From NCBI GenBank assembly GCA_007130545.1, contig SLSG01000271.1, positions 1-18,514 of the forward strand: a stretch of 18,514 nt of DNA. Direction: 5' to 3'. The position numbers and the translations under genes were made by a program. This document shows, in pieces, positions 1 to 6,674 of this stretch (the first letter of the stretch is position 1; each line of letters begins with the position of its first letter). The notes beneath the pieces are model-generated. The model ran no database searches. It saw only the letters and a program-made list of their open reading frames with translations, and was not told where the DNA came from. The stretch is from Bacteroidales bacterium (GTDB taxonomy: Bacteria; Bacteroidota; Bacteroidia; Bacteroidales; UBA7960).

Positions 1-1
1 T

Positions 2-481
2 AGACCGGATTCCGTTTGGGTGGAGGGTCCCCGCCAGCTGCTGGACACACTTGCCTTTGTGGAAACTGAAACGCTGATTCTCCGGGATCTGAATCAGACC
101 GTTGAAATACAGGCTGCAATCGTTCCCCCCGATCCGCATCCTTCTGTAAGGGTCGTGCCTGACCGGACGAACCTTGTGGTCCCGGTCGGGGAGTTTACGG
201 AAGCCAGTCTGGAAGTGGAACTGACTGTGCATTGTCCTGATACCCTAAACGGACATATGGGAGAGCGGCTACGGCTGTTTCCCCAAAAAGTACAACTTAC
301 CATTCTGGTTGCGCTGAAGGATTATGGGCGGGTAAATCCCTCGCTGTTCTCTGCGATGGTAATTTGCCCGGATGCCTCAAGGGAAGGAAGCCAGTTGGAG
401 GTGGTGGTGGACCGGTATCCGGACTTTGTGAGGGTGGAGTCCATCCGTCCTTCCACAGTGGATTACCTGATCCTGGAATAA
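2..481 (+). CDS. YbbR-like (CdaR family) domain protein, 3' end only
   Basis: This is the C-terminal part of a protein whose start lies left of the window; the frame is open from base 2 to the TAA at 479-481, giving 159 residues. The first visible residues, DSVWVEGP followed by a leucine-rich helix and a V-x-T-E strand, are the usual core of a YbbR repeat (P-x-V-x-V-x-GP...I..V.TE). YbbR proteins are membrane-anchored extracytoplasmic beta domains; the Firmicutes member CdaR regulates the diadenylate cyclase CdaA. In Bacteroidota a YbbR-like gene commonly sits just before coaE, which fits here (coaE starts at 1685), although a reverse-strand glycosyltransferase gene lies between them. A second YbbR repeat seems to follow, but only weakly (about residues 75-159). 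The family call rests on the motif and the context; regulation of the cyclase encoded at 15051-15947 is only an inference. Confidence 0.72.
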   Translation, partial: RPDSVWVEGPRQLLDTLAFVETETLILRDLNQTVEIQAAIVPPDPHPSVRVVPDRTNLVVPVGEFTEASLEVELTVHCPDTLNGHMGERLRLFPQKVQLTILVALKDYGRVNPSLFSAMVICPDASREGSQLEVVVDRYPDFVRVESIRPSTVDYLILE

Positions 482-508
482 TGCTGTCCGGCAACGAATA
501 ATGCGGGT

Positions 509-1588
509 TCAGTCCAGCAACTCCCTGTACATGTCCAGAACACCCCGGGCATAAGCATCCATGGAAAAGTTCGCGAGAATGGCCGATCTGCCCTCGCTCC
601 CCATGTCTTCCCGCAAGCGGGGCTCGTTTGCCAGTCGAAGGATCGCACCGGCCATGGAACGGTGATCCCGGGTCTTTACGATGATGCCGCTTTCCGGACC
701 GGGGAAAAGCTCGGGCATCCCCCCGGCATTGGTCACCACGCAAGGCAGGCCCAGCAGCATGGCTTCCATGACCGATTTGGAAAGCCCCTCGTTGTTGGAT
801 GGCTGCACATAGATGTGAAACCCCTGCATCAGCGGGTACACATCCTCCCGGTACCCTAACACATGGATCCGGTCGCGCATCGGACTGTCTGCCATTGTTT
901 TCTGAAGGCCTGTATTGTCCATGTCTTTGCCGATCAATACCAAATGGATACGGGGGTCCTGATACAACTGCCAGGTGGACCGGATCAGGGTTTCTATGCC
1001 TTTTACCCGTCGGTAGTTGGCCACGCAACCAATGACCAGGGCATCCGGGGGAATGCCTTCGCCCTGCAGGTCCGCCGCCTGGATCCCGTCAAACCATTCG
1101 GGGAGAAAAGCCTTGTAGTGCACCACGGTTTTTTTTCGTCGGAAAATGAACTGCCTGTCGACCTGCTCCTGAACATATTTTGACAGACAGGAGATGCGGT
1201 CAACCCTGGGGTGTAAATGGGATAACCAGGCAAAGGGGTCGTGCCAGTACAATCCACCTGCTCCCCGGTAGGTAACCACCTTTACAGGCAGCCCGACAGC
1301 CGCCCACACCCCGTTGGAGGCCGCCCGGCTGTTAAAAAGGTGGACAATGTCAAACTTCCCCTCCCGGATGAACTTCCGCAGCTGCCATATTCCCTGTACC
1401 GTGATTTTCGCTTTGGGATGCCGGAAATGGACCGGGATACCCGCCTTTTCAAACTCACGGGTATGCACCGACGGCTGGTTTGTCACCACCTCGATTGCCA
1501 CCCCCCTGCGATAAAGCTCCAGCACCAGCCGGGCTTCCGGCCGTGAAGAGACCACATCGTCGTATTGTGAAAGCACCAATGCCTTCAT
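509..1588 (-). CDS. glycosyltransferase, GT-B fold, family 4 type
   Basis: Predicted 359-residue retaining glycosyltransferase that transfers a sugar from a nucleotide-sugar donor, probably to a surface glycan or lipid-linked intermediate; donor and acceptor cannot be told from sequence. The N-terminal half (LVLELYRRG, then a V-F-D-I-V-H-L-F-N-S-like segment) is the acceptor Rossmann domain. The C-terminal half starts near IGCVANYRRVKGIETLI and carries LVLIGKD, the HVLGYREDV turn and the donor-site EX7E pair (E267 and E275), then P-C-V-V-T-N-A-G-G-M-P-E-L. The ATG at 1588 is chosen because the protein then begins MKALVLSQYDD, a normal first beta strand; the open frame continues to 1987, but that part lies antisense to coaE and looks like noise. 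No Shine-Dalgarno is seen; a TACATTTG promoter box lies 26 bases upstream. The gene runs convergent to the YbbR-like gene (27-base gap) and divergent from coaE. Confidence 0.85.
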   Translation of the reverse strand: MKALVLSQYDDVVSSRPEARLVLELYRRGVAIEVVTNQPSVHTREFEKAGIPVHFRHPKAKITVQGIWQLRKFIREGKFDIVHLFNSRAASNGVWAAVGLPVKVVTYRGAGGLYWHDPFAWLSHLHPRVDRISCLSKYVQEQVDRQFIFRRKKTVVHYKAFLPEWFDGIQAADLQGEGIPPDALVIGCVANYRRVKGIETLIRSTWQLYQDPRIHLVLIGKDMDNTGLQKTMADSPMRDRIHVLGYREDVYPLMQGFHIYVQPSNNEGLSKSVMEAMLLGLPCVVTNAGGMPELFPGPESGIIVKTRDHRSMAGAILRLANEPRLREDMGSEGRSAILANFSMDAYARGVLDMYRELLD

Positions 1589-1614
1589 ATGCCATATGTG
1601 CTGTAAACGCCACA

Positions 1615-1622
1615 CAAATGTA
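1615..1622 (-). promoter_or_regulatory. Bacteroidota -7 box (TACATTTG) for the GT4 gene
   Basis: On the reverse strand this reads TACATTTG, an exact match to the TAnnTTTG -7 element of Bacteroidota primary sigma promoters. It ends 26 bases before the ATG at 1588, which would give a short leader. I see no convincing -33 TTG at the expected spacing. Confidence 0.5.
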
Positions 1623-1656
1623 GTGGAATTCGCATACCCGGCGTACGTAAAAGGCT

Positions 1657-1664
1657 TATATTTG
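1657..1664 (+). promoter_or_regulatory. Bacteroidota -7 box (TATATTTG) for coaE
   Basis: TATATTTG matches TAnnTTTG exactly and ends 20 bases before the coaE ATG. A G-rich stretch (GAAGGGGG) lies between the box and the start and could act as a ribosome binding site. It is back to back with the reverse-strand box at 1615-1622, so this 96-base gap is a divergent promoter region and coaE has its own promoter, independent of the YbbR-like gene. Confidence 0.55.
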
Positions 1665-1684
1665 CCTGTTGAAGGGGGATACAG

Positions 1685-2275
1685 ATGATCAAAGTCGGAT
1701 TGACAGGAAATATCGGGAGTGGAAAAACCACGGTTTGCCGGGTGTTTGAAATGCTCGACATCCCGGTTTACTATGCAGATGCAGAGGCCAGGAAATTTTT
1801 GAACAGCCCTGGGGTGACCGGTCAGTTGCAAATTCTGTTCGGAAAGAATATCCTGGATGCGGAAGGCAAACCGGACAGGAAAAAGATTGCCGGCATCGTG
1901 TTTCGTGACAAGGAGCGTCTCAAACAACTCAACGACATCATCCATCCGCTGGTCAGACAGGGCTTCGAATCCTGGCTGCAAATGCATTCCTCCTCGCCCT
2001 ATGCATTACAGGAGGCGGCCATCCTGTTTGAGACCGGCCATTACAGGCACTTCGACAAGACCATCCTGGTAACTGCCCCAAAACAGGTTCGCATTGAGCG
2101 GATATGCCGTCGTGACGGAGTTTCGGTCCGTGATGTGGAGGAGCGGATGCAGAACCAGTCAGACCAGTCAGCCCTGGAGAAGCTGGCCGACTTCACAATC
2201 CACAATGACGGCAGGCTCTTGGTAATCCCCCAGATCCTGCGTATCCATGAACAACTTGCCGGAACTATATCATAA
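1685..2275 (+). CDS. coaE: dephospho-CoA kinase
   Basis: Cytosolic enzyme that phosphorylates the 3' hydroxyl of dephospho-CoA with ATP, the last step of coenzyme A synthesis. The 196-residue length is normal for the family. The P-loop GNIGSGKT is at residues 8-15, the DADAEAR-like stretch with Asp32 follows strand 2, and the lid and adenine-binding helices (FRDKERLKQLNDIIHPLVR, then ILVTAPKQVRIERICRRDG) are in the usual order. The ATG at 1685 places the P-loop at the expected distance from the N-terminus and is preceded by a purine-rich stretch and a TATATTTG box. In related genomes coaE follows the YbbR-like gene directly; here the two are separated by the opposite-strand glycosyltransferase gene. 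porQ follows after 49 bases. Confidence 0.96.
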   Translation: MIKVGLTGNIGSGKTTVCRVFEMLDIPVYYADAEARKFLNSPGVTGQLQILFGKNILDAEGKPDRKKIAGIVFRDKERLKQLNDIIHPLVRQGFESWLQMHSSSPYALQEAAILFETGHYRHFDKTILVTAPKQVRIERICRRDGVSVRDVEERMQNQSDQSALEKLADFTIHNDGRLLVIPQILRIHEQLAGTIS

Positions 2276-2324
2276 AAAAGCTTTGCTGGTGTAATATGCC
2301 TGGCCTTGCGTACGTTAAAAAAAC

Positions 2325-3407
2325 ATGAAGAAGCTGCTGTTTTTCCTGTTCCTGTCAGTCATGCTGGCGTTGCCCGGTAAGGCAGTGGGACAGGCACAGA
2401 GCGGACGGGTGTTTGAATTTCTCAACCTGCCTTCAACGGCCAGGGTTACAGCCCTGGGAGGCTATGGTTTCCCGGACCTGGACAATGACCTTGGCATGGC
2501 CCTGATGTTTCCATCCCTGCTGCAGCCCGGGTTCAGCAACCACCTTTCGCTGAATTTTGTGGATTACTTCGATGACATCAACTACGGCACCGTGGCGTTT
2601 TCGCGCAGCTTTGAAAAGCTTGGCTCCTTCAGCGGTTCCTTGCAATACATCAATTATGGACGTTTTACGGAAGCAGATGAGGTGGGGGAGACCTACGGTA
2701 CTTTTACTGCCGGTGAATATTCCTTTATGGTCGGATGGGGAAGAAGGATAGGGGAGCACTGGTATATTGGCAGCAACCTGAAAAGCATCCATTCCCATTA
2801 CTATGACAGCAATGCCTGGGGGCTGGCCCTGGACATTTCATTCACCTATTTACGTCCGGAGAAAGGCCTTGCCGCAGGAATCCTGGCCAGGAATTTCGGT
2901 TACCAGGTCATCCCTTTCCGAAACGGCAACCAGGAGCCCATGCCGTTCGACCTGGTGCTGGCGGGCTCACTGAAGCTGGCCAATGCGCCATTCCGGTTTT
3001 CCCTGGTTGCCCATAACCTCCACCGGCCGGATCTGACCTATACCTCCCCGATGCGTCTTCCGGGCTCACCCTTTTCGACGCAGCCAAGCAGGGAAACTTT
3101 CGGGGAGAAGGTGAGTGGGTTCGCAGACAAGGCGATGCGGCATGTGGTTGCCGGAATTGAATTTGTGCCGGGCAATAACTTCGGTTTTCGTGTCGGGTAT
3201 AATTACCGTAGGAGGCAGGAGATGAAGGTGGATACACGGCTTTCGACAGTGGGGCTCTCATGGGGCTTCGGATTCAGGGTTTCCCGGTTCCAGATGCATT
3301 ACGGCCGGTCTAATTACCATCTGGCAGGCGCCCCCAACCACATTTCCATCAGTACCAGCCTCAGCGAACTGTTCCACCGGCCGGAACAACTTCCGGAAAT
3401 TGAATAA
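2325..3407 (+). CDS. porQ: type IX secretion system outer-membrane protein PorQ
   Basis: A 360-residue outer-membrane beta-barrel protein of the type IX secretion system. In Porphyromonas gingivalis PorQ works with PorV, PorU and PorZ in the attachment complex that delivers A-LPS to PorZ and anchors cargo at the cell surface. The protein has a signal peptide (MKKLLFFLFL..., ending near VGQAQS at about residue 25) and the PorQ N-terminal signature FLNLPSTARVTALGGYG, where the protein begins to look like PorV-type barrels. Alternating amphipathic strands with many aromatic residues follow (YGTVAFSRSF, FSGSLQYINYGRF, YSFMVGWGRR), and the barrel closes with the glycine-rich VGLSWGFGFRVSRFQMHYGRS. 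It is the only recognised T9SS gene in the window. The downstream secreted protease starts 17 bases after its stop. I see no clear TAnnTTTG box in the 49 bases before it, so co-transcription with coaE is possible. Confidence 0.9.
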   Translation: MKKLLFFLFLSVMLALPGKAVGQAQSGRVFEFLNLPSTARVTALGGYGFPDLDNDLGMALMFPSLLQPGFSNHLSLNFVDYFDDINYGTVAFSRSFEKLGSFSGSLQYINYGRFTEADEVGETYGTFTAGEYSFMVGWGRRIGEHWYIGSNLKSIHSHYYDSNAWGLALDISFTYLRPEKGLAAGILARNFGYQVIPFRNGNQEPMPFDLVLAGSLKLANAPFRFSLVAHNLHRPDLTYTSPMRLPGSPFSTQPSRETFGEKVSGFADKAMRHVVAGIEFVPGNNFGFRVGYNYRRRQEMKVDTRLSTVGLSWGFGFRVSRFQMHYGRSNYHLAGAPNHISISTSLSELFHRPEQLPEIE

Positions 3408-3412
3408 TTCGG

Positions 3413-3420
3413 TATCTTTG
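3413..3420 (+). promoter_or_regulatory. Bacteroidota -7 box (TATCTTTG) abutting the protease start
   Basis: TATCTTTG in the 17-base gap between porQ and the protease gene matches TAnnTTTG exactly. Only four bases separate it from the ATG at 3425, so a transcript from it would be leaderless or nearly so. It could give the protease expression independent of porQ. Confidence 0.4.
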
Positions 3421-3424
3421 ACCG

Positions 3425-5053
3425 ATGACCCGGACCGCCTGCTTGATTGTCTTCCTGATTCTTTGCCAGAGCCATCTCACAATTGGTCAGGGCGGATACT
3501 GGGTGTACTTTAAGGATAAACCTGACGAAGGCTTTGATCCCTATCTGTTTTTTGATCCCAAAGCCATAGAACGCCGGCTCAGGCACGGTCAATGCCTGTA
3601 TGATCCGGTAGACATTCCGGTCAGTGAAAAATACCTGGAGGCCGTGTCGGCCCTGGTGGATTCCATGGGTGTTGTCACAAGATGGCTGAACGCGGCTTTT
3701 GTTTACGCCGGACCGCAGGCGGCGGACTCGCTTGCCGGGCTTTCTTTTGTCAGGCAGGTGGAACCTGCCGGCAGAACGGATCTGACCGCCACGCTTTTTG
3801 GTGAGGAAAGAGCAGAAACCGACAGTCCCGGCCTCTCTGGATTCAGCCTCTCCTCCCGACCCGGCCTTTCTCCGGCCGATGCGGAAGCGCTAAGCACCCA
3901 GATCGACCATATACAGGGGCGGCTTTTTGCAGAGAACGGCCTGGACGGGGCAGGGATCCGGATCGCCTTATTTGATGCGGGATTTCCTGGTGTGGATACG
4001 CACCCGGCATTTGAACACCTCAGAAGGGATGGACGCATAGTGGAGACGTGGGACTTCCACAGGGACCGGTCCGATGTCTACCGCTACAATGCCCACGGAA
4101 CCATGGTTCTTTCGATGGTTACCGGGATATACGACGGCCACCAGATGGGGCTTGCCACGGGAGCTGACTTTCTGCTTGCACGGACCGAGATTCGCAGGGA
4201 ACCCTTTTTTGAGGAAAAATACTGGCTTGCGGCTGCCGAATGGGCCGACAGGCTGGGGGCGGATATCATCAGTTCATCATTGGGCTATATCCACCACCGC
4301 TATTTTCCGGAGCAAATGGACGGACAAACCTCCCTGGTGGCCCAGGCAGCACGGATTGCCATCCGAAAGGGAATGCTGGTGATCAATGCAGCTGGCAATG
4401 AAGGAGACAATCCCAGGTGGCGGGTGATCATTACCCCGGCCGATGTGGACAGTGTGATGAGCGTGGGTGCGGTCAGCCATCCTTCCATGCTGAGGACCTC
4501 CTATTCTTCGGTGGGACCCGCAGCAGACGGGGCGACAAAACCGAACCTGGTTGCCATGGGGAATGTATTGCTGGCCAATGCCAGCGGACTTTCCCGCAGG
4601 CAGGGAACCTCGTTTTCTGCTCCACTGGTGACAGGCTTTGCGGCCTGCCTCTGGCAAAAATTCCCGGGCCTGACCAATATGGAGCTTTTTGAGGCAATGC
4701 AGCGCAGCGGTTCCCTTTACCCCTACTTTGACTATTCCCATGGGTATGGTGTACCGAGGGCGGGTGTTTTTTTTGAAGCGCAACCGGGCGGCTCCTTGCC
4801 GGGCTTTGACCTGGAAGTGCAGCAAGGAAGGCTTGTTTTCCAGCTTAGGTTTAACCCTTTGCCGGCAGAGGAAACACAGGTGCAGGAGCGCTACCTTTAT
4901 TATCAGATCCTGGACCGGGACGGCAGGATTGAGCAGTACTTTGTGGTTCTGTTGGACCAGTCTGACCGCCTGGCCCTTGATATGGCGAACTTTAGAGCCG
5001 GACAAAAGGTCCGGTTCCACTTCGAAGGCTACACAGCCTCCTGGGAATTTTAA
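3425..5053 (+). CDS. secreted subtilisin-like serine peptidase (S8 family)
   Basis: A 542-residue predicted exported protease. A signal peptide (MTRTACLIVFLILCQ, cut near TIGQGG) is followed by a propeptide-like region (residues about 24-130) beginning YWVYFKDK, typical of Bacteroidota S8 proteins. The catalytic domain has the full set: Asp184 in LFDAGFPG, His224 in NAHGTMVLSMV, oxyanion Asn325 in NAAGNEGD and nucleophile Ser396 in GTSFSAPLVTG, so it should be active. The last 75 residues form a beta-rich tail (RFNPLPAEE, YYQILDRDGRI, LALDMANFRAGQKVRFHFEG) resembling a type A T9SS sorting domain, but without the usual basic end; this resemblance is inferred. Position just after porQ fits a T9SS client. 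The ATG is favoured because it gives a clean signal peptide. Substrate unknown; a role in processing other exported proteins is possible. Confidence 0.9.
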   Translation: MTRTACLIVFLILCQSHLTIGQGGYWVYFKDKPDEGFDPYLFFDPKAIERRLRHGQCLYDPVDIPVSEKYLEAVSALVDSMGVVTRWLNAAFVYAGPQAADSLAGLSFVRQVEPAGRTDLTATLFGEERAETDSPGLSGFSLSSRPGLSPADAEALSTQIDHIQGRLFAENGLDGAGIRIALFDAGFPGVDTHPAFEHLRRDGRIVETWDFHRDRSDVYRYNAHGTMVLSMVTGIYDGHQMGLATGADFLLARTEIRREPFFEEKYWLAAAEWADRLGADIISSSLGYIHHRYFPEQMDGQTSLVAQAARIAIRKGMLVINAAGNEGDNPRWRVIITPADVDSVMSVGAVSHPSMLRTSYSSVGPAADGATKPNLVAMGNVLLANASGLSRRQGTSFSAPLVTGFAACLWQKFPGLTNMELFEAMQRSGSLYPYFDYSHGYGVPRAGVFFEAQPGGSLPGFDLEVQQGRLVFQLRFNPLPAEETQVQERYLYYQILDRDGRIEQYFVVLLDQSDRLALDMANFRAGQKVRFHFEGYTASWEF

Positions 5054-5092
5054 TATGCTGTTAAACTGCTTTTATTCTTAAAACCCGTGAAC

Positions 5093-5794
5093 ATGTTCAA
5101 AGGATTATTGGGCGTACTTCTGATTTGCACCGGACTGGGCGTGAATGGACAGAGGGTTGTGATCTCGGAGGACCTTCGTTCCCGGGATGAGGTCCCGGAG
5201 TTCGGCATGAACCGCAAGCATTACCGGCATTTTTACACCGGGTTTCACTTCCCTGCCGGCAAGCCCGGGCATCCCGGTGCACAGATCCTCCATCGCCGCT
5301 CCCTGGCCTTTGATTATGGCTTGCGTTATAAGCGGAGGTTCAACAATACTTTCTCAGCCGGGTATGACCTGGCTCTGAAACGCTCCTCCTTTTTTATCCG
5401 GCAGCATGATGGCAAACTGGTCCCGGATCCGGCCATTCATGAAAAGGAGAAACTTGTCTTTCTGACCGGGGAGCTTGGGCTGTACCACCGCATCAATTAC
5501 GGACGCAGGGGAGACCATATCGGGCGTTTCATTGACCTTGGGGCCTATGGGGCCTGGCACTTCAATGTTCGCCACGTTTCCTTTGATGAGTTTGACAATG
5601 AGCGCGTCCGCGTCAGGCGGTCAGGCATGGATTATCCTGAGCCGCTGGGATATGGCCTGTTGCTCAGGATCGGGTTTAACAATGTCGTGGCGAAGGGCAC
5701 CTACAGGATGTCTGACTTGTTCAGGCCGGATGCCGGGCTGCCGGAGTTTCCAAGGTTTACAATCGGACTCGAACTGGGATTACACAGGCCATGA
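5093..5794 (+). CDS. exported protein, probable small outer-membrane beta-barrel; function unknown
   Basis: I do not recognise a named family. The 233-residue product has a signal peptide (MFKGLLGVLLICTGLGVNGQ), then a mature part rich in alternating hydrophobic and polar residues with many aromatics: SLAFDYGLRYKRRFNNTF, FSAGYDLALKRSSFF, KLVFLTGELGLYHRINYG, FIDLGAYGAWHFNV, GYGLLLRIGFNNVVAKGTYRMSDLF and the closing FTIGLELGLH. About eight such strands fit a small outer-membrane barrel like those of the PorT/OmpW-sized group. The frame can also start at a GTG at 5087, two codons earlier; the ATG at 5093 is preferred but not certain. It starts 39 bases after the protease stop on the same strand and so may be co-transcribed with porQ and the protease; a link to secretion or to the protease is only suggested by position. 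Confidence 0.7.
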   Translation: MFKGLLGVLLICTGLGVNGQRVVISEDLRSRDEVPEFGMNRKHYRHFYTGFHFPAGKPGHPGAQILHRRSLAFDYGLRYKRRFNNTFSAGYDLALKRSSFFIRQHDGKLVPDPAIHEKEKLVFLTGELGLYHRINYGRRGDHIGRFIDLGAYGAWHFNVRHVSFDEFDNERVRVRRSGMDYPEPLGYGLLLRIGFNNVVAKGTYRMSDLFRPDAGLPEFPRFTIGLELGLHRP

Positions 5795-5816
5795 TCGGTG
5801 GCAGGTTCCCTGGTTT

Positions 5817-6650
5817 TTAATCCTTACCCAGGCCAGCCGATGCCTTTTTCATACTGATCATCAGTCCGTCTCTGAAAGGCAGCAGCAGGTTGATGATGCC
5901 GGGATGGTCCTTTACATATTGATTGAACCGGATAATCCCAAGGGTTTCGGGATCCGGCGCCGCACTTTCCCTTGCCTTGCCGGCCGTGTTCTCCGGGCCG
6001 CCGCTTGTGCGCTCCGGGCCGCCGGCCGTGTTCTCCGGGCCGCCGCTTGTGCGCTCCGGGCCGTCGGCCATGTTCTCCGGGCCGCCGCTTGTGCGCTCCG
6101 GGCCGTCGGCCGTGTTCTCCGGGCCGCCAGCATCCGCGCCGATTACCTTTCCGCTCCACAGCACGTTGTCGGCCAGAATCACCCCCCCTGGGCGAAGCTT
6201 CTCATAAGCCATGTCAAAGTAACGGATGTAGTTTTCCTTGTCGGCATCAATGAATACCAGGTCAAAATATTCGTTCAGTGTGGGGATGACCTCCAGAGCC
6301 TCTCCAATGTGTAAAACAATGCTGCTTTCCAGGCCAGCCTGCCTGATGTAGTCCCGGGTGAAGTCCTCCAGCTCGGGGTTGTGGTCGATGGTGTGCAATT
6401 TCCCCCCGGGTTGAAGTCCCTGGGCCAGGCAGATGGCAGAATAGCCCGTATAGGTTCCTATCTCCAGGATGGCTGCTGGCCGTAGCATACGGCTGATCAT
6501 TTCCAGCAGCCTGCCTTGCAGGTGCCCGCTTAACATCCGCGGCCTGACCATGCGGGCATGGGTGTGGCGGTTCAGACTGGCCAGCACCGGAGATTCGCTG
6601 CTGCTGATCTCCCGTGCATAGTCCTCTATTTCTTTTGGGATGAATTCCAT
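5817..6650 (-). CDS. SAM-dependent O-methyltransferase (class I, caffeoyl-CoA-type) with heptapeptide-repeat insert
   Basis: Predicted methyltransferase moving a methyl group from S-adenosylmethionine to a hydroxyl of an unknown, probably catechol-like, acceptor with a divalent metal. Motif I is ILEIGTYTGYSA (residues 61-72), followed by LHTIDHNPE, LVFIDADKENY (Asp135 and Asp137) and GGVILADNVLWSGKV (metal-ligand candidates Asp161 and Asn162), all in family order. Usual length is about 210-220 residues; here it is 277 because residues 175-223 are seven tandem heptapeptides (GGPENTA/DGPERTS types) plus a short linker, set in the variable loop after LWSGKV. The fold resumes normally with TLGIIRFNQYVKDHP and ends LLLPFRDGLMISMKKA. 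The catalytic core looks intact, so the gene is probably functional. It is the last gene of the ruvX-def-M16 operon, 24 bases after the peptidase stop. Confidence 0.9.
   Translation of the reverse strand: MEFIPKEIEDYAREISSSESPVLASLNRHTHARMVRPRMLSGHLQGRLLEMISRMLRPAAILEIGTYTGYSAICLAQGLQPGGKLHTIDHNPELEDFTRDYIRQAGLESSIVLHIGEALEVIPTLNEYFDLVFIDADKENYIRYFDMAYEKLRPGGVILADNVLWSGKVIGADAGGPENTADGPERTSGGPENMADGPERTSGGPENTAGGPERTSGGPENTAGKARESAAPDPETLGIIRFNQYVKDHPGIINLLLPFRDGLMISMKKASAGLGKD
5981..6128. repeat. 21-bp minisatellite, 7 copies, inside the O-methyltransferase gene
   Basis: Seven contiguous 21-base units with no spacer. Units alternate between two types (on the + strand one contains GCCGTGTTCTCC, the other GCTTGTGCGCTCC), so the array is also 3.5 copies of a 42-base unit. 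Copies of the same type differ by at most one or two bases (for example GCCATG for GCCGTG in the fifth unit; GCCGT or GCCGC at unit ends), which points to recent amplification. Read on the reverse strand it encodes residues 175-223 of the methyltransferase as seven heptapeptides. Each unit is G+C-rich and has no stop codon in any frame, which explains long meaningless open frames on both strands here. Confidence 0.97.
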
Positions 6651-6674
6651 ATTGATTGCTTGTGCAAGCGATGG

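Noticed and set aside
482..508. Bidirectional terminator between the convergent YbbR-like and GT4 genes
   Set aside because: The 27 bases contain no convincing hairpin or T-run.
277..1028. Long reverse-strand open frame overlapping the YbbR-like end and the GT4 gene (297-1028)
   Set aside because: It overlaps the GT4 gene in another frame, is rich in Gly/Pro/Arg as expected of a shadow frame in G+C-rich DNA, and shows no family signature.
1589..1987. N-terminal extension of the GT4 gene
   Set aside because: It lies antisense to coaE and across the divergent promoter region, and the residues do not resemble a glycosyltransferase; MKALVLSQYDD at 1588 is a normal start.
5981..6128. Possible CRISPR array or structural non-coding repeat
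   Set aside because: The units are contiguous with no unique spacers, are 21 bases long, and translate in frame inside a clear methyltransferase gene.
5475..6314. Long + strand open frame reading VLRAAAC/ALRAVGR heptads, resembling a coiled coil
   Set aside because: It is antisense to the outer-membrane-like gene's other frame and to the methyltransferase; the heptads arise because the repeat unit is exactly seven codons and free of stops. No start signal or family similarity.
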